From RYN-133 sp963785425 (GTDB taxonomy: Bacteria > Actinomycetota > Actinomycetes > Mycobacteriales > Jatrophihabitantaceae), in assembly GCA_963785425.1 (NCBI GenBank), contig CAWAVG010000002.1:558001-622000 (forward strand): a stretch of 64,000 nucleotides of DNA, read 5' to 3'. A program made the position numbers and the translations under genes. The notes below the pieces were generated by a model that was given only the letters and a program-made list of their open reading frames with translations, made no database searches and was not told the origin of the DNA. Positions 1-8,262 of the stretch are shown here, one piece after another (the first letter of the stretch is position 1; every line of letters begins with the position of its first letter).

Positions 1-682
1 CCGCAACAAGCTCGGCCTGACGCCGGCATCGACGCATCTGTCCTACGTGCGCGATATCGCGACGATCGGGCTCGGATCGATCGGCTTCGTGCTGGTGGCG
101 TATCTGATCGTCACCGCGACCTCGAACGCGGTGAACCTCACCGACGGGCTGGACGGACTCGCGGCGGGTGCCTCGGCGATGGCGTTCGGCGCCTTCACGG
201 TCATCGCGCTGCTGCAGTTCCGTAACCCGTGCGGCACGAACCCGATCGGCGGCTGCTACCACGTGCGCGACCCGCTCGACATCGCGCTGGTGGCGGCGTC
301 GGCGATGGCGGCCTGCTTCGGCTTCCTGTGGTGGAACGCGTCGCCGGCCCAGATCTTCATGGGCGACACCGGGTCGATGGCGCTCGGCGGCCTGCTTGCC
401 GGGCTCGCGATCCTGTGCCGCACCGAACTGCTGCTCGTCGTCATCGGCGGGTTGTTCGCGACGGTCACGTTGGCTTCGGTGATGCAGTACACCTGGTTCA
501 AGTTCACCCGAATACGCACCGGCACAGGTAAACGGATCTTCCGCATGGCGCCGCTGCACCACCACTTCGAACTGGGCGGCTGGCAGGAAGTCACGATCAT
601 CGTGCGCTTCTGGATCCTGGCCGGGCTCGCCGTGGCGTTCGGCATCGGCCTGTTCTACGCGGACTTCGTCGGCAGTGGCTGA
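1..682 (+). CDS. mraY: Phospho-N-acetylmuramoyl-pentapeptide transferase, C-terminal part
   Basis: MraY transfers phospho-MurNAc-pentapeptide from UDP to undecaprenyl phosphate, making lipid I at the inner face of the membrane. The reading frame is open from base 2 and the start lies before the window, so only about the last 226 residues are seen. Visible family motifs are NLTDGLDGLAAG, MGDTGSMALGG and, near the end, PLHHHFELGGWQE, with several hydrophobic helices between them. The stop at 680-682 overlaps the GTG start of murD by 8 bases, as expected in a dcw operon. The identification is secure; an internal GTG at 47 is not the true start. Confidence 0.95.
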   Translation, partial: RNKLGLTPASTHLSYVRDIATIGLGSIGFVLVAYLIVTATSNAVNLTDGLDGLAAGASAMAFGAFTVIALLQFRNPCGTNPIGGCYHVRDPLDIALVAASAMAACFGFLWWNASPAQIFMGDTGSMALGGLLAGLAILCRTELLLVVIGGLFATVTLASVMQYTWFKFTRIRTGTGKRIFRMAPLHHHFELGGWQEVTIIVRFWILAGLAVAFGIGLFYADFVGSG

Positions 683-2073
683 GCCCGGGAACCCTGCGCC
701 CGCGGAGTCGATCGGGCAGCGTCTGGCCGCAGCCCGGGTGCTGGTGTGCGGCGTCGGGGTCGCCGGCACCTCGGCGGCGAAGGCGCTGCTCGACCTCGGC
801 AGCGATGTCGCGCTCACCGCGACGAGCGAGGGACCCAGCGTCGCGGAGCTCGTCGCCCGCGGCGCGCGGTGGATGGGGCCGCTGGGCGAACTCCCGGACG
901 TCGACCTCGTCGTCGCCTCTCCGGGGCTGCGCCCGACGGACCCGTTGCTGATCGCGGCGCAGGTCCGCGGCGTCCCGGTGTGGGGTGAGGTGGAACTGGC
1001 CTGGCGGCTCCGCGGCCCGGACGCCGCTCCCTGGCTCGCCGTCACAGGCACCAACGGCAAGACCACGACCGTCCACATGCTCGAAGCGATGCTGCTCGCC
1101 GCGGGGCTGCGCGCCGTGGCGGTCGGCAACGTCGGCGAGCCGTTGATCGACGCGGTCGTAGCCGCGCCGCCGTACCAGGTGCTCGTCGTCGAGGTGTCGA
1201 GCCAGCAGCTGCACTTCGCGCCGTCGATGCGCCCGCTGGCCGGCGCGCTGTTGAACCTGGCTCCCGACCACCTCGACTGGCACGGGTCGTTCGAGGACTA
1301 CGCCGCCGCCAAGGCCGGCGTGTGGTTCGGTGCGGTCGCGGTCGGCAACGCCGACGATCCGCTCGTCGCCCGGCTGCTCGGGACCGCGCCCGGCGAGCAC
1401 GTCTCGTTCACCTTGGACGAGCCGGAGCCCGGCCAGGTCGGGGTCGCGTCCGGTCATCTCGTGTCGCGTGCCTTCGGCGACGACCACACCGTGCTCGCGG
1501 CGGTTGACCGACGTGCGCCCGGCCGGGCGCGCACAACGTGGCGAACGCCCTCGCGGCGGCGGCCCTCGCGCGTGCCGTCGGGGTGGGCGCGGAGGCCGTG
1601 GCCGCCGGTCTCGCCGCATTCGTGCCCGACCCGCACCGCAACCAGCCGGTAGGGCGTGTTCGGCGGCGTCGCCTGGGTCGACGACAGCAAGGCCACCAAC
1701 GCGCACGCCGCGCGCGGCTCGCTGCTCGCCCACGACCGCGTCGTGTGGATCGCCGGCGGCCAGCTCAAGGGCGCGGCCGTCGACGACCTGGTGGCCGAGA
1801 TCGCGCCGCGGCTCGCCGGGGCCGTGCTGCTGGGTGCCGACCGGGCGATCGTCGCAGCAGGCGTTGCGGCGACACGCGCCGGATGTCCGCGTGATCGTGG
1901 TCGACACACACGACGATGGAGCCATGCTGGAGGTCGTCCGCGCAGCGGCCGGGTTGGCGCGCCCGGGTGACACCGTGCTGCTCGCACCCGCGGCGGCCTC
2001 CTACGACATGTTCGCCAACTACTCCGCACGGGGACGGGCGTTCTCGGACGCGATCCAGGCTCTGCACGGATGA
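675..2073 (+). CDS. murD: UDP-N-acetylmuramoylalanine--D-glutamate ligase (frameshifted in this sequence)
   Basis: MurD adds D-glutamate to UDP-MurNAc-L-Ala in the cytoplasm. The GTG at 675 starts a protein with a Rossmann-like N-terminus, the ATP loop TGTNGKTTT and the Mur motif NLAPDHLDWHG. From about base 1505 the homology moves between frames: phases change near 1509, 1528, 1655 and 1860, each explained by one extra base. After removing four bases the gene is 465 codons (464 residues), normal for MurD, and ends with the typical C-terminus (VDDSKATN, then DTVLLAPAAASYDMF). The stop overlaps the ftsW ATG (ATGA). The gene is essential and otherwise intact, so I infer sequence errors rather than true inactivation, but as given it cannot be read through. 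Confidence 0.88.
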
Positions 2074-3360
2074 TCAACGCCGTTCACCGGGTCCGCGACC
2101 GGCTGCTGCCCGCGCCGGACGGCCCGCGGTTCCTCGACCGCCCGTACGCGTCGGTGCAGCTGCTGCTGCTGGCCTCGGCCGGGCTCGTCGGCTTCGGGGT
2201 GCTGATGGCCGTGTCGACGACGATCGCCGCGTCGCACGCTGCCGACGGGGGATCGACAGGCACGATCTGGACGCAGGTGGTCAAGGAGGGCTGGTTCCTC
2301 GCGATCGGGCTGCCGCTGTTCTGGTTCGCGATGCGGCTGTCGCCACGGGCCTACCGTGCGCTCGCCTATCCGGTGCTCGTCCTCGGCGTCGTCGCGCTCG
2401 TGGCCGTGCTGGTGCCGGGCATCGGCGTCGAGGTCTACGGGGCGCGGCGCTGGGTCGATCTCGGCCCGCTGCAACTGCAGCCCTCCGAGATCGCGAAGGT
2501 CGGCGTGCTGCTGTGGGGCGGCGACCTGCTCGCGCGCAAACAACAACTCGGCACGCTGCGCAAAGCGCGCCACCTGTTCCTGCCGCTCGTGCCCGGCTTC
2601 GTGTTCGTGATCGCGCTCGTCATGCTCGAGCCCGATCTGGGCACGACGCTGTGCTACCTGCTGATCCTGCTCGGCCTGCTGTGGATGGTCGGCATGCCGA
2701 TCCGCTACTTCGCGCTCGTCGTCGGGCTCGATCGTGGCCGGCGTGACCGCGCTGGCCGTCGCCGAGCCGTACCGGCTGCAGCGGCTGACCTCGTTCACCG
2801 ACCCGTTCAAGGACGCGCAGGGTTCGGGCTTCCACACCGTCGAGAGCCTCTACGCCCTCGGGTCGGGCGGCATCTTCGGCGTCGGCCTCGGCGACGGCAC
2901 GTCGAAGTACTGGGTGCCGAACTCCAACTCCGACTACGTGTTCGCGATCATCGGCGAGGAACTCGGGTTGCTCGGCGCGATCGCGGTGCTCGCGCTGTTC
3001 GCACTGTTCGCCTACAGCGGCGTGCGGGTGGCTCGCCGCAGCGCCGATCCGTTCGTGCGGCTGGTCGCCGGTGCGGCGACGATCTGGATCTGCGGTCAGG
3101 CCGTGATCAACATCGGCTACGTGACCGCGCTGCTGCCGGTCACCGGAATCCCGCTGCCGTTCATCTCCGCCGGCGGGACGTCGTTGCTGGCGTCGTTCTT
3201 CGTTCTCGGCATGCTCGTGTCCTTCGCGCGGCACGAGGCGCCGGCGGTCAGCATGGCGCGCCGCGACCAGCGCCTCGGCCGCCGCTCCCGAGTGCAGCGC
3301 TGGCTCCGCATCCCCGTCCCTCAGCCCGTACCGCCCGCCCAAACGAAGAACACGATCTGA
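2070..3360 (+). CDS. ftsW: Peptidoglycan glycosyltransferase FtsW (one frameshift in this sequence)
   Basis: FtsW is the SEDS-family polytopic membrane enzyme that polymerises lipid II at the septum. The ATG at 2070 overlaps the murD stop. The first frame covers the N-terminal helices and runs to about residue 220 (LGLLWMVGMPIRYFALVVGL). The homology then continues one phase later from about 2731 (IVAGVTALAVAEPYRLQRL) through the SEDS signature region (QGSGFHTVESLYALGSGGIFGVG is split by position here: residues near bases 2817-2885) to the stop at 3360. Dropping one base near 2730 gives 429 residues, a normal length. The tail is basic and Pro-rich. Unusually it does not overlap murG; about 216 bases of palindromic sequence follow. 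Confidence 0.9.
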
Positions 3361-3381
3361 CGCTGGTACGCGAGCTCGCAA

Positions 3382-3585
3382 GGTGACCACCCACGCGATG
3401 AGCGCTCGCGCGAAGAGCACGCCGCCCGCGCGAGCGCCAGCGAGCTTGCGGCGTGGAGCGCTGGACGGCCCCGAGCGCAGCGAGTGGGTCAGACAGCGAT
3501 CCACTTCCGGCGGAACGGGTCAGCGCTCATCGCGTGGTGGGTCCAATGGTGGGTCACCATCTCGACGGGCTAGTGGGTGGTGACC
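3382..3585. repeat. Intergenic element with nested inverted repeats between ftsW and murG
   Basis: This stretch fills the unusual gap between ftsW and murG. Its ends are an imperfect 13-base inverted repeat: GGTGACCACCCAC at 3382-3394 against GTGGGTGGTGACC at 3573-3585 (12 of 13 match). A 22-base arm at 3385-3406 pairs with 3522-3543 (20 of 22), and an inner 11-base perfect repeat (GCGCTCGCGCG, 3402-3412, with 3427-3437) forms a short hairpin. No credible ORF lies inside. It looks like a small non-coding palindromic element inserted into the dcw operon; whether it is a mobile element remnant, an RNA structure or an assembly artefact cannot be told from one copy. The right edge overlaps the candidate murG start. 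Confidence 0.55.
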
Positions 3586-4680
3586 GAGGTGGCGCCGCCC
3601 AGGATCGTGGTGGCCGGGTGGGCATTCGGCGGGGCACATCGAGCCGGCGATGAACTTCGCGGATGCGGTGCGCCGGCTGTCGCCGTCGGCCGAGATCACC
3701 GCGCTCGGCACCGAGCGCGGGCTCGACACGACGCTGATCCCCGCGCGGGGGTACCCGCTGGAGCTGATCCCGCCCGTGCCGCTGCCGCGCAAGACTGAAC
3801 CGCGCGTTGCTGGCTGTGCCGACGCGGCTGCGCGCGTCGGTGCGGGCGGCGGGCGCGGTGCTCGACAAGACGCGGGCGCAGGTGGTGGTGGGCTTCGGCG
3901 GCTACGTCGCGATGCCCGCCTACGTCGCCGCGCGGCGCCGCCACATCCCGATCGTCATCCACGAGGCGAACGCGCGTCCCGGTGTCGCGAACAAGGTGGC
4001 CGCCCGGCTGACGAAGCACGTCTTCACCGCGTCGAAGTCGGTGCACCTGCGCCACGGGCAACCGATCGGCATCCCGCTGCGTCCGGCCATCGCCACGCTC
4101 GATCGGGCCGCGTTGCGGCCCGAGGCCCGCGACCCGATTCGGCCTGCCGGCCGAGGGTCCGGTGCTCATGGTGACCGGCGGCTCGCAGGGTGCCCAGGCG
4201 ATCAACGGCGCGGTCTCGGCGGCGGCACCGCAGCTGCGTGCGGCCGGCATCGCGGTGCTGCACATCGTGGGCCCGAAGAACACCGTCGGCGTGCCGGCCG
4301 GTACGCCGCCGTACGTCGTCGTCCCGTACGTGGACGCGATGCAGTACGCCTACGCCGCCGCCGACTTCGTCGTGTGCCGGTCGGGCGCGATGACGTGCGC
4401 CGAACTCACGGCCGTCGGTCTTCCCGCCGCCTACGTACCCTTGCCATTACGCGGCGGCGAGCAGCGCACGAACGCCGAGCCGATCGTCGCGGCCGGTGGT
4501 GGAGTGATGGTCGAGAACGAGAACCTGACCCCGGAATGGATCGTGCACGAGGTGATACCCCGGTTGACCGATCCGCAGCGGTTGCAGGCGATGTCCGAGG
4601 CAGCGTCGTCGTCCGGTGCCCGCAACGCCGACGTCGTGCTCGCCAGGGCCGTCCTCGAACTCGTCGGGGCGTCGTCGTGA
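3577..4680 (+). CDS. murG: UDP-GlcNAc:lipid I GlcNAc transferase MurG (frameshifted in this sequence)
   Basis: MurG (GT28) converts lipid I to lipid II on the cytoplasmic membrane face. The frame opens at GTG 3577 (or GTG 3580) with PPRIVVAG. Homology then changes phase near 3648, 3793 and 4134; each step fits one extra base, and without them the gene is 367 codons (366 residues), the normal size. Recognisable blocks are GYVAMPAYVAARRR, IVIHEANARPGVANK, VTGGSQGAQAING, CRSGAMTCAELTAVGLPA and PLPLRGGEQRTNAEP, all in the correct order. The N-terminal glycine loop reads GWAFGGHIEPA rather than the usual GGGTGGH form, which may reflect further base errors. The stop overlaps the murC GTG (GTGA). 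Confidence 0.88.
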
Positions 4681-6182
4681 CCCGGCCCGTGGCCGACCAC
4701 GCCGCCGACCGTCCCGAGGGCTGGGAGGCGCCGGGTGCTGCACTGGTGCGCAGTGCGGCGACCGACGTCGTGCCGCCCCTGTCCGAGCTCGGCCGGGTGC
4801 ACATCATGGGTATCGCCGGGACGGGCATGAGCGGGCTGGCGCGCATCCTGCTCGAACGCGGCATCGAGGTCAGCGGCTGCGAGGCGCGAGACTCGCTGGG
4901 TGTCACCGCACTGCGCGCACTCGGCGCGACGGTGCACATCGGACACTCGGTCGATCATCTCGACGACGCCGACTCGTTCGTCTACACGACCGCCATCAAT
5001 CCGAACCACTTCGAGTTCGTCGCCGCGCGCGAGAGCGGGAAACCTGTGCTGCGCCGCGCGGTCGCGCTGGCGGCCGCGCTCGAGGACCGCCGCGTCGTCG
5101 CGATCTCGGGCACGCACGGCAAGACGTCGACGACCTCGTTGCTGACCGTCGGCGCGCAGGCCTGTGGCGTGGACCCGTCGTTCGCGATCGGCGGCAACCT
5201 CTACGAGACAGGCAAGAACGCGCATCTCGGGACGGGCGAGGTCGCGATCGTCGAGGCCGATGAGAGCGACGGCTCGTTCCTGCTGTCCCGTCCCTCCGCA
5301 GCGGTGGTGACCAACGTCGAGGCCGACCACCTCGAGAACTACGGAGACCTCGAAGGCATCTTCCGGGCGTTCGAGGCGTTCGTCGATCGCGTCGAGCACA
5401 ACGGGCTGCTGTTGTGCTGCGCCGACGACCCAGGGGCGCAGCGCGTCGCCGCCTACGCGCGCGAGTCCGGCCGTCGGGTGCTCACCTACGGCACGTCCGA
5501 GTCGGCCGACATCGCGGTCAGCGGCATCGTCCCCGCCCACGACGGCGTCGAGTTCGACGTCACCGGCATCGGCGACACCACCAGGCACGTGCGCGTCGGC
5601 GCCCTGATCGGCCAGCACATGGCGCTCAACGCGACCGCCGCGCTCGCGATGGCCGCCGAGCTCGACCTCGACGTCGACACCGTGATCGCCTCGTGGGGCT
5701 CGTTCGGCGGCGTGCACCGTCGCTTCGAATCGCACGGCGTGGGTGGGGGAGTGCGGATCTTCGACGACTACGCGCACCACCCGACCGAGATCGCGGCCTC
5801 GCTCGAGGCGGCGAAGTCGGCCGCGGCTCCCGGTCGCCTCATCGCGGTCTTCCAACCCGGCACCTACAGCCGCACCCAGACCTTCGCGCACGAGTTCGCC
5901 GATGCGATGGCGCTGGCCGACGTCGCCGTCGTGATGGACATCTTCCCGGCGCGCGAGGAACCGATCCCCGGCGTCACCGGCGCCACGATCGCCGATCTGA
6001 TCCCGCTGCCCGCGGACCGGGTCGTCTACGAGCCGCGCTATGCCGCCATCCCGGACGTGATCGCCGCGCTGGCTCGCAGTGGCGACCTCGTGATCACGAT
6101 GGGCATCGGCAACGTCTACCTGCTCTGCGACGACATGCGCGAGGCGTGCGAGCGCCGCTCGCGCGCGATGGCCGGCTCATGA
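4677..6182 (+). CDS. murC: UDP-N-acetylmuramate--L-alanine ligase
   Basis: MurC adds L-alanine to UDP-MurNAc, the first amino-acid step of the stem peptide. The GTG at 4677 overlaps the murG stop by four bases, giving 501 residues, slightly long because of an N-terminal extension of about 35 residues before the Rossmann domain (VHIMGIAGTGMSGLA). The ATP-binding loop SGTHGKTSTTS, the central-domain residues NVEADHLENYG, the motif FGGVHRRFE and the C-terminal DDYAHHPTEI are all present. The frame is clean, in contrast to the three genes before it. The stop overlaps the ftsQ ATG. Confidence 0.96.
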   Translation: MTRPVADHAADRPEGWEAPGAALVRSAATDVVPPLSELGRVHIMGIAGTGMSGLARILLERGIEVSGCEARDSLGVTALRALGATVHIGHSVDHLDDADSFVYTTAINPNHFEFVAARESGKPVLRRAVALAAALEDRRVVAISGTHGKTSTTSLLTVGAQACGVDPSFAIGGNLYETGKNAHLGTGEVAIVEADESDGSFLLSRPSAAVVTNVEADHLENYGDLEGIFRAFEAFVDRVEHNGLLLCCADDPGAQRVAAYARESGRRVLTYGTSESADIAVSGIVPAHDGVEFDVTGIGDTTRHVRVGALIGQHMALNATAALAMAAELDLDVDTVIASWGSFGGVHRRFESHGVGGGVRIFDDYAHHPTEIAASLEAAKSAAAPGRLIAVFQPGTYSRTQTFAHEFADAMALADVAVVMDIFPAREEPIPGVTGATIADLIPLPADRVVYEPRYAAIPDVIAALARSGDLVITMGIGNVYLLCDDMREACERRSRAMAGS

Positions 6183-6922
6183 CCCGGCTCGCGACCACGG
6201 CCCTGCGGCCGTCCGACGTCGACGTCGACGACGACCAGCCCCGTCCCGGGATCCCGCACCGCAAGCTGATTCTCGGCACCGTCGCGGCCGTGCTCGTCGC
6301 CGCGGTCGGCGTGTGGCTCGTCGCCTTCAGTTCGGTGTTCGGGGTGGGCACCGTCCATGTGCGCGGTGCGCATGACGAGTCGGCCGCCCAAGTGCGCTCG
6401 GTCGCCGACATCGCCGACGGGACGCCGCTCGTGCGACTCGACACCGACGCGATCCGCACCCGGGTCGAGGCACTGCCGGATGTCGCGTCGGCGCAGGTGA
6501 CGACGTCGTTCCCGTCGACGGTCACGATCACGGTGACCGAGCGCGAGGGGCTCGGCGTCGTGCAGTCGTCGGCCGGTGGCTACATGCTCGTCGACCGCAC
6601 CGGCGACCAGTTCCGTCATCTGGACGCGCGCCCGAAGCACCTGCCGTTGTTCGTCGTCCCGAACGGCACCGACGCGCAAACCACCGGGGGCGCCGTGGCG
6701 ACGGTGGCTGCCGCGTTGCCGGCGCGGGTGCGTGCGCGCATCGCGTCGATCCAGGCACTCGACCCGAACGCCATCACCCTGCTGATGCACAACGGGCGGG
6801 TCGTGCGCTGGGGCAGTGCCGTCCGTAGCGCCGACAAGGCCAGGATTCTGCCGGCGTTGCTGGGTCGGCCCGGATCGCAGATCGATGTGACCGATCCGGA
6901 TCAACCGTTCCTGAGACCCTGA
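6179..6922 (+). CDS. ftsQ: Cell division protein FtsQ
   Basis: FtsQ is a bitopic divisome protein that links early and late division proteins. This 247-residue protein has a charged cytoplasmic N-terminus of about 30 residues, one membrane segment near residues 32-54 (LILGTVAAVLVAAVGVWLVA) and an extracytoplasmic POTRA domain (GTVHVRGAHDESAAQVRS, with the following strand-turn pattern VEALPDVASAQVTTSFPSTV), then the FtsQ/DivIB domain. The ATG at 6179 overlaps the murC stop. FtsZ does not follow directly: a PadR regulator and partner (6963-8008) and a 254-base gap intervene. Confidence 0.92.
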   Translation: MTRLATTALRPSDVDVDDDQPRPGIPHRKLILGTVAAVLVAAVGVWLVAFSSVFGVGTVHVRGAHDESAAQVRSVADIADGTPLVRLDTDAIRTRVEALPDVASAQVTTSFPSTVTITVTEREGLGVVQSSAGGYMLVDRTGDQFRHLDARPKHLPLFVVPNGTDAQTTGGAVATVAAALPARVRARIASIQALDPNAITLLMHNGRVVRWGSAVRSADKARILPALLGRPGSQIDVTDPDQPFLRP

Positions 6923-6946
6923 CCCTGGACACCTAGCCGCTCTATG

Positions 6947-6961
6947 CCTAGAGTCGCTAGG
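6947..6961. promoter_or_regulatory. Palindrome in front of the PadR gene, likely operator
   Basis: CCTAG at 6947-6951 and CTAGG at 6957-6961 form a perfect 5-base inverted repeat around 5 bases, ending one base before the ATG at 6963; a further CCTAG lies at 6932-6936. The position, directly at the start of a transcriptional regulator, suggests autoregulation. Because the palindrome covers the place where a ribosome site would sit, the message may be leaderless. Function is inferred only. Confidence 0.45.
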
Positions 6962-6962
6962 T

Positions 6963-7286
6963 ATGGCGAGCAATCAGGTGAAAGGCAGCCTCGAGCTGCT
7001 GCTCATGGGGGTCCTGCAGCACGGCCCGGCACACGGCTACGCGATCATCGCCGCGCTGCGCGAGCGCAGTGACGGGGCCTTCGATCTCGCGGAGGGCACG
7101 ATCTACCCGGCGCTGCACCGGTTGGAGGAGTCGGGCCACATCAGCAGTTCTCTCGCAGTGGCCAACGGCCGGCGCCGCCGCACGTACGCCTTGACCGCGC
7201 CCGGCAGGCGCGCCTTCGCCACGCAGCGCAAGGAGTGGCTGGGCTTCGTGCAGTCGGTCGCCGCCGTCGTCGGGATGGCGACATGA
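6963..7286 (+). CDS. PadR family transcriptional regulator
   Basis: A 107-residue winged-helix protein of the short PadR type. The N-terminal half shows the PadR pattern (LELLLMGVLQHGPAHGYAII, then EGTIYPALHRLEESGHI), and the wing ends with GRRRRTYALTAPGRRAF. No effector domain is present. The gene overlaps the next one by ATGA, so the two are one transcription unit. PadR proteins of this size are commonly paired with small membrane proteins with a HAAS-type N-terminus, as here. The target is unknown; the palindrome at 6947-6961 suggests it controls its own unit. Confidence 0.9.
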   Translation: MASNQVKGSLELLLMGVLQHGPAHGYAIIAALRERSDGAFDLAEGTIYPALHRLEESGHISSSLAVANGRRRRTYALTAPGRRAFATQRKEWLGFVQSVAAVVGMAT

Positions 7287-8008
7287 CCGAGCCGATCGAG
7301 CAGTACCTGGACGAGCTGTACCTGCACCTGCGCACCGACCCGCGCAGTGCGCGGCGACTGCTCGACGAGGCGGCCGATCACCTGCACGGGGCGGCCGACG
7401 AACTCGAGGCGGGCGGCATGGCACGGCTCGAGGCCGAGCGCGAGGCCGTGCGCCGGTTCGGCGCCGGCGCCCCGCTCGCCCGCGCCGATGCGCAGCGCAC
7501 CTTCGCCGGGCTGCTCGCCGACACCGCCAAGGCCGTGACCTTGCTCGGCGCGATCGGTCTCGTCGCCGTCGGCATCAGCGGACTGGTCGCCGCGGCGATG
7601 AACGCCCTGTTCGGCGAGCAGTTCGTCGGCGGCGGGCTGGCACAGTCGATCTTCGGCGGGCATACCGCCACGATGACCGAGGACGCCGGCGACGCGGTGT
7701 CGCTGCGCGTGCTCGCCGGGCTGGTCGGCGCCGTCGTCCTGGCAGTGTTGTGGGGGCTGCGGCGCGCACGCCCGGACCTGATGCGGTTGCGGGTGCTGCC
7801 CTCGGCCTACGTCGATCTCGTGGGGCTCGTCGCCTTTGCGAGCGCGGCGATCCTGCTCCTCGCCGCGAGCATCGACCAGCTCGTGCAACATGGCGGCCAC
7901 GGAACGGGATTCTTCCTCTCCGGAGCGCTCGTCTCGCTCGTCGGCGCACTGGGTTACGGCATTCGGGCGGTGCGGTCGGTGCTCCACCTCGCTCCCCGTC
8001 CGTCCTGA
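7283..8008 (+). CDS. HAAS / permease-prefix-type membrane protein paired with PadR
   Basis: The ATG at 7283 overlaps the PadR stop and gives 241 residues. The N-terminus (about residues 1-75) is soluble and helical (EQYLDELYLHL, then EAADHLHGAADEL and EAVRRFGAGAPLARA), the pattern of HAAS or permease-prefix domains found next to PadR regulators. Four hydrophobic helices follow at roughly residues 88-115, 138-160, 175-198 and 207-230. I infer a membrane sensor or modulator co-regulated with the PadR gene. The exact start is fixed by the overlap; earlier in-frame starts would run into the PadR gene. Confidence 0.75.
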   Translation: MTEPIEQYLDELYLHLRTDPRSARRLLDEAADHLHGAADELEAGGMARLEAEREAVRRFGAGAPLARADAQRTFAGLLADTAKAVTLLGAIGLVAVGISGLVAAAMNALFGEQFVGGGLAQSIFGGHTATMTEDAGDAVSLRVLAGLVGAVVLAVLWGLRRARPDLMRLRVLPSAYVDLVGLVAFASAAILLLAASIDQLVQHGGHGTGFFLSGALVSLVGALGYGIRAVRSVLHLAPRPS

Positions 8009-8017
8009 CCGCGCCTT

Positions 8018-8066
8018 GCCCCGCGAAGGTGAGTGACCCGGCGGCCCCAGCGCACCTTGGCGGGGC
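8018..8066. terminator. GC-rich inverted repeat after the PadR unit
   Basis: GCCCCGCGAAGGTG at 8018-8031 faces CACCTTGGCGGGGC at 8053-8066, matching at 13 of 14 positions with a 21-base loop. It starts 9 bases after the stop at 8008 and lies upstream of the ftsZ promoter, so it is a likely terminator, though there is no T run. Similar arm composition recurs in other intergenic palindromes of the window. Confidence 0.5.
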
Positions 8067-8182
8067 GAAGTGGCGGGCGGTGGTGCGCAACGCGCGGAAT
8101 GTGTAAAGACCTCGGCGTGTCGTCGGCGTGCCTTCCGCCGATCGCCGTCGCGTCCCTCTAACTTCGGCTGCAACATCCCAGG

Positions 8183-8262
8183 TTGACATAACATTAACGG
8201 TCTACTTGAGGGTGAGGGTTCAGACGCCGAGCGGCGCCACCGAAGGAGACAGGGAGAGACCC
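8183..8262 (+). promoter_or_regulatory. ftsZ promoter and leader
   Basis: The consensus -35 hexamer TTGACA sits at 8183-8188 in an AT-richer patch (ATAACATTAACGG) that stands out from its surroundings. A -10 element is less clear; the bases about 17 downstream (TTGAGG) are a weak match. A strong ribosome site (GGAGA/GGGAGAG at 8245-8257) precedes the ATG at 8263. The position between the PadR unit and ftsZ supports a dedicated ftsZ promoter. Confidence 0.55.

Noticed and set aside
3361..3576. A short coding gene between ftsW and murG
   Set aside because: Open frames there are short, very Arg/Ser-rich and lack ribosome sites; inverted repeats explain the sequence better.
1505..4140. Programmed ribosomal frameshifting in murD, ftsW and murG
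   Set aside because: Eight sites without shared slippery sequence or structure in three neighbouring essential genes; single-base sequence errors explain all.
4431..5891. A 486-codon minus-strand frame across murC
   Set aside because: Shadow of murC; no recognisable domain and composition typical of antisense GC-rich frames.
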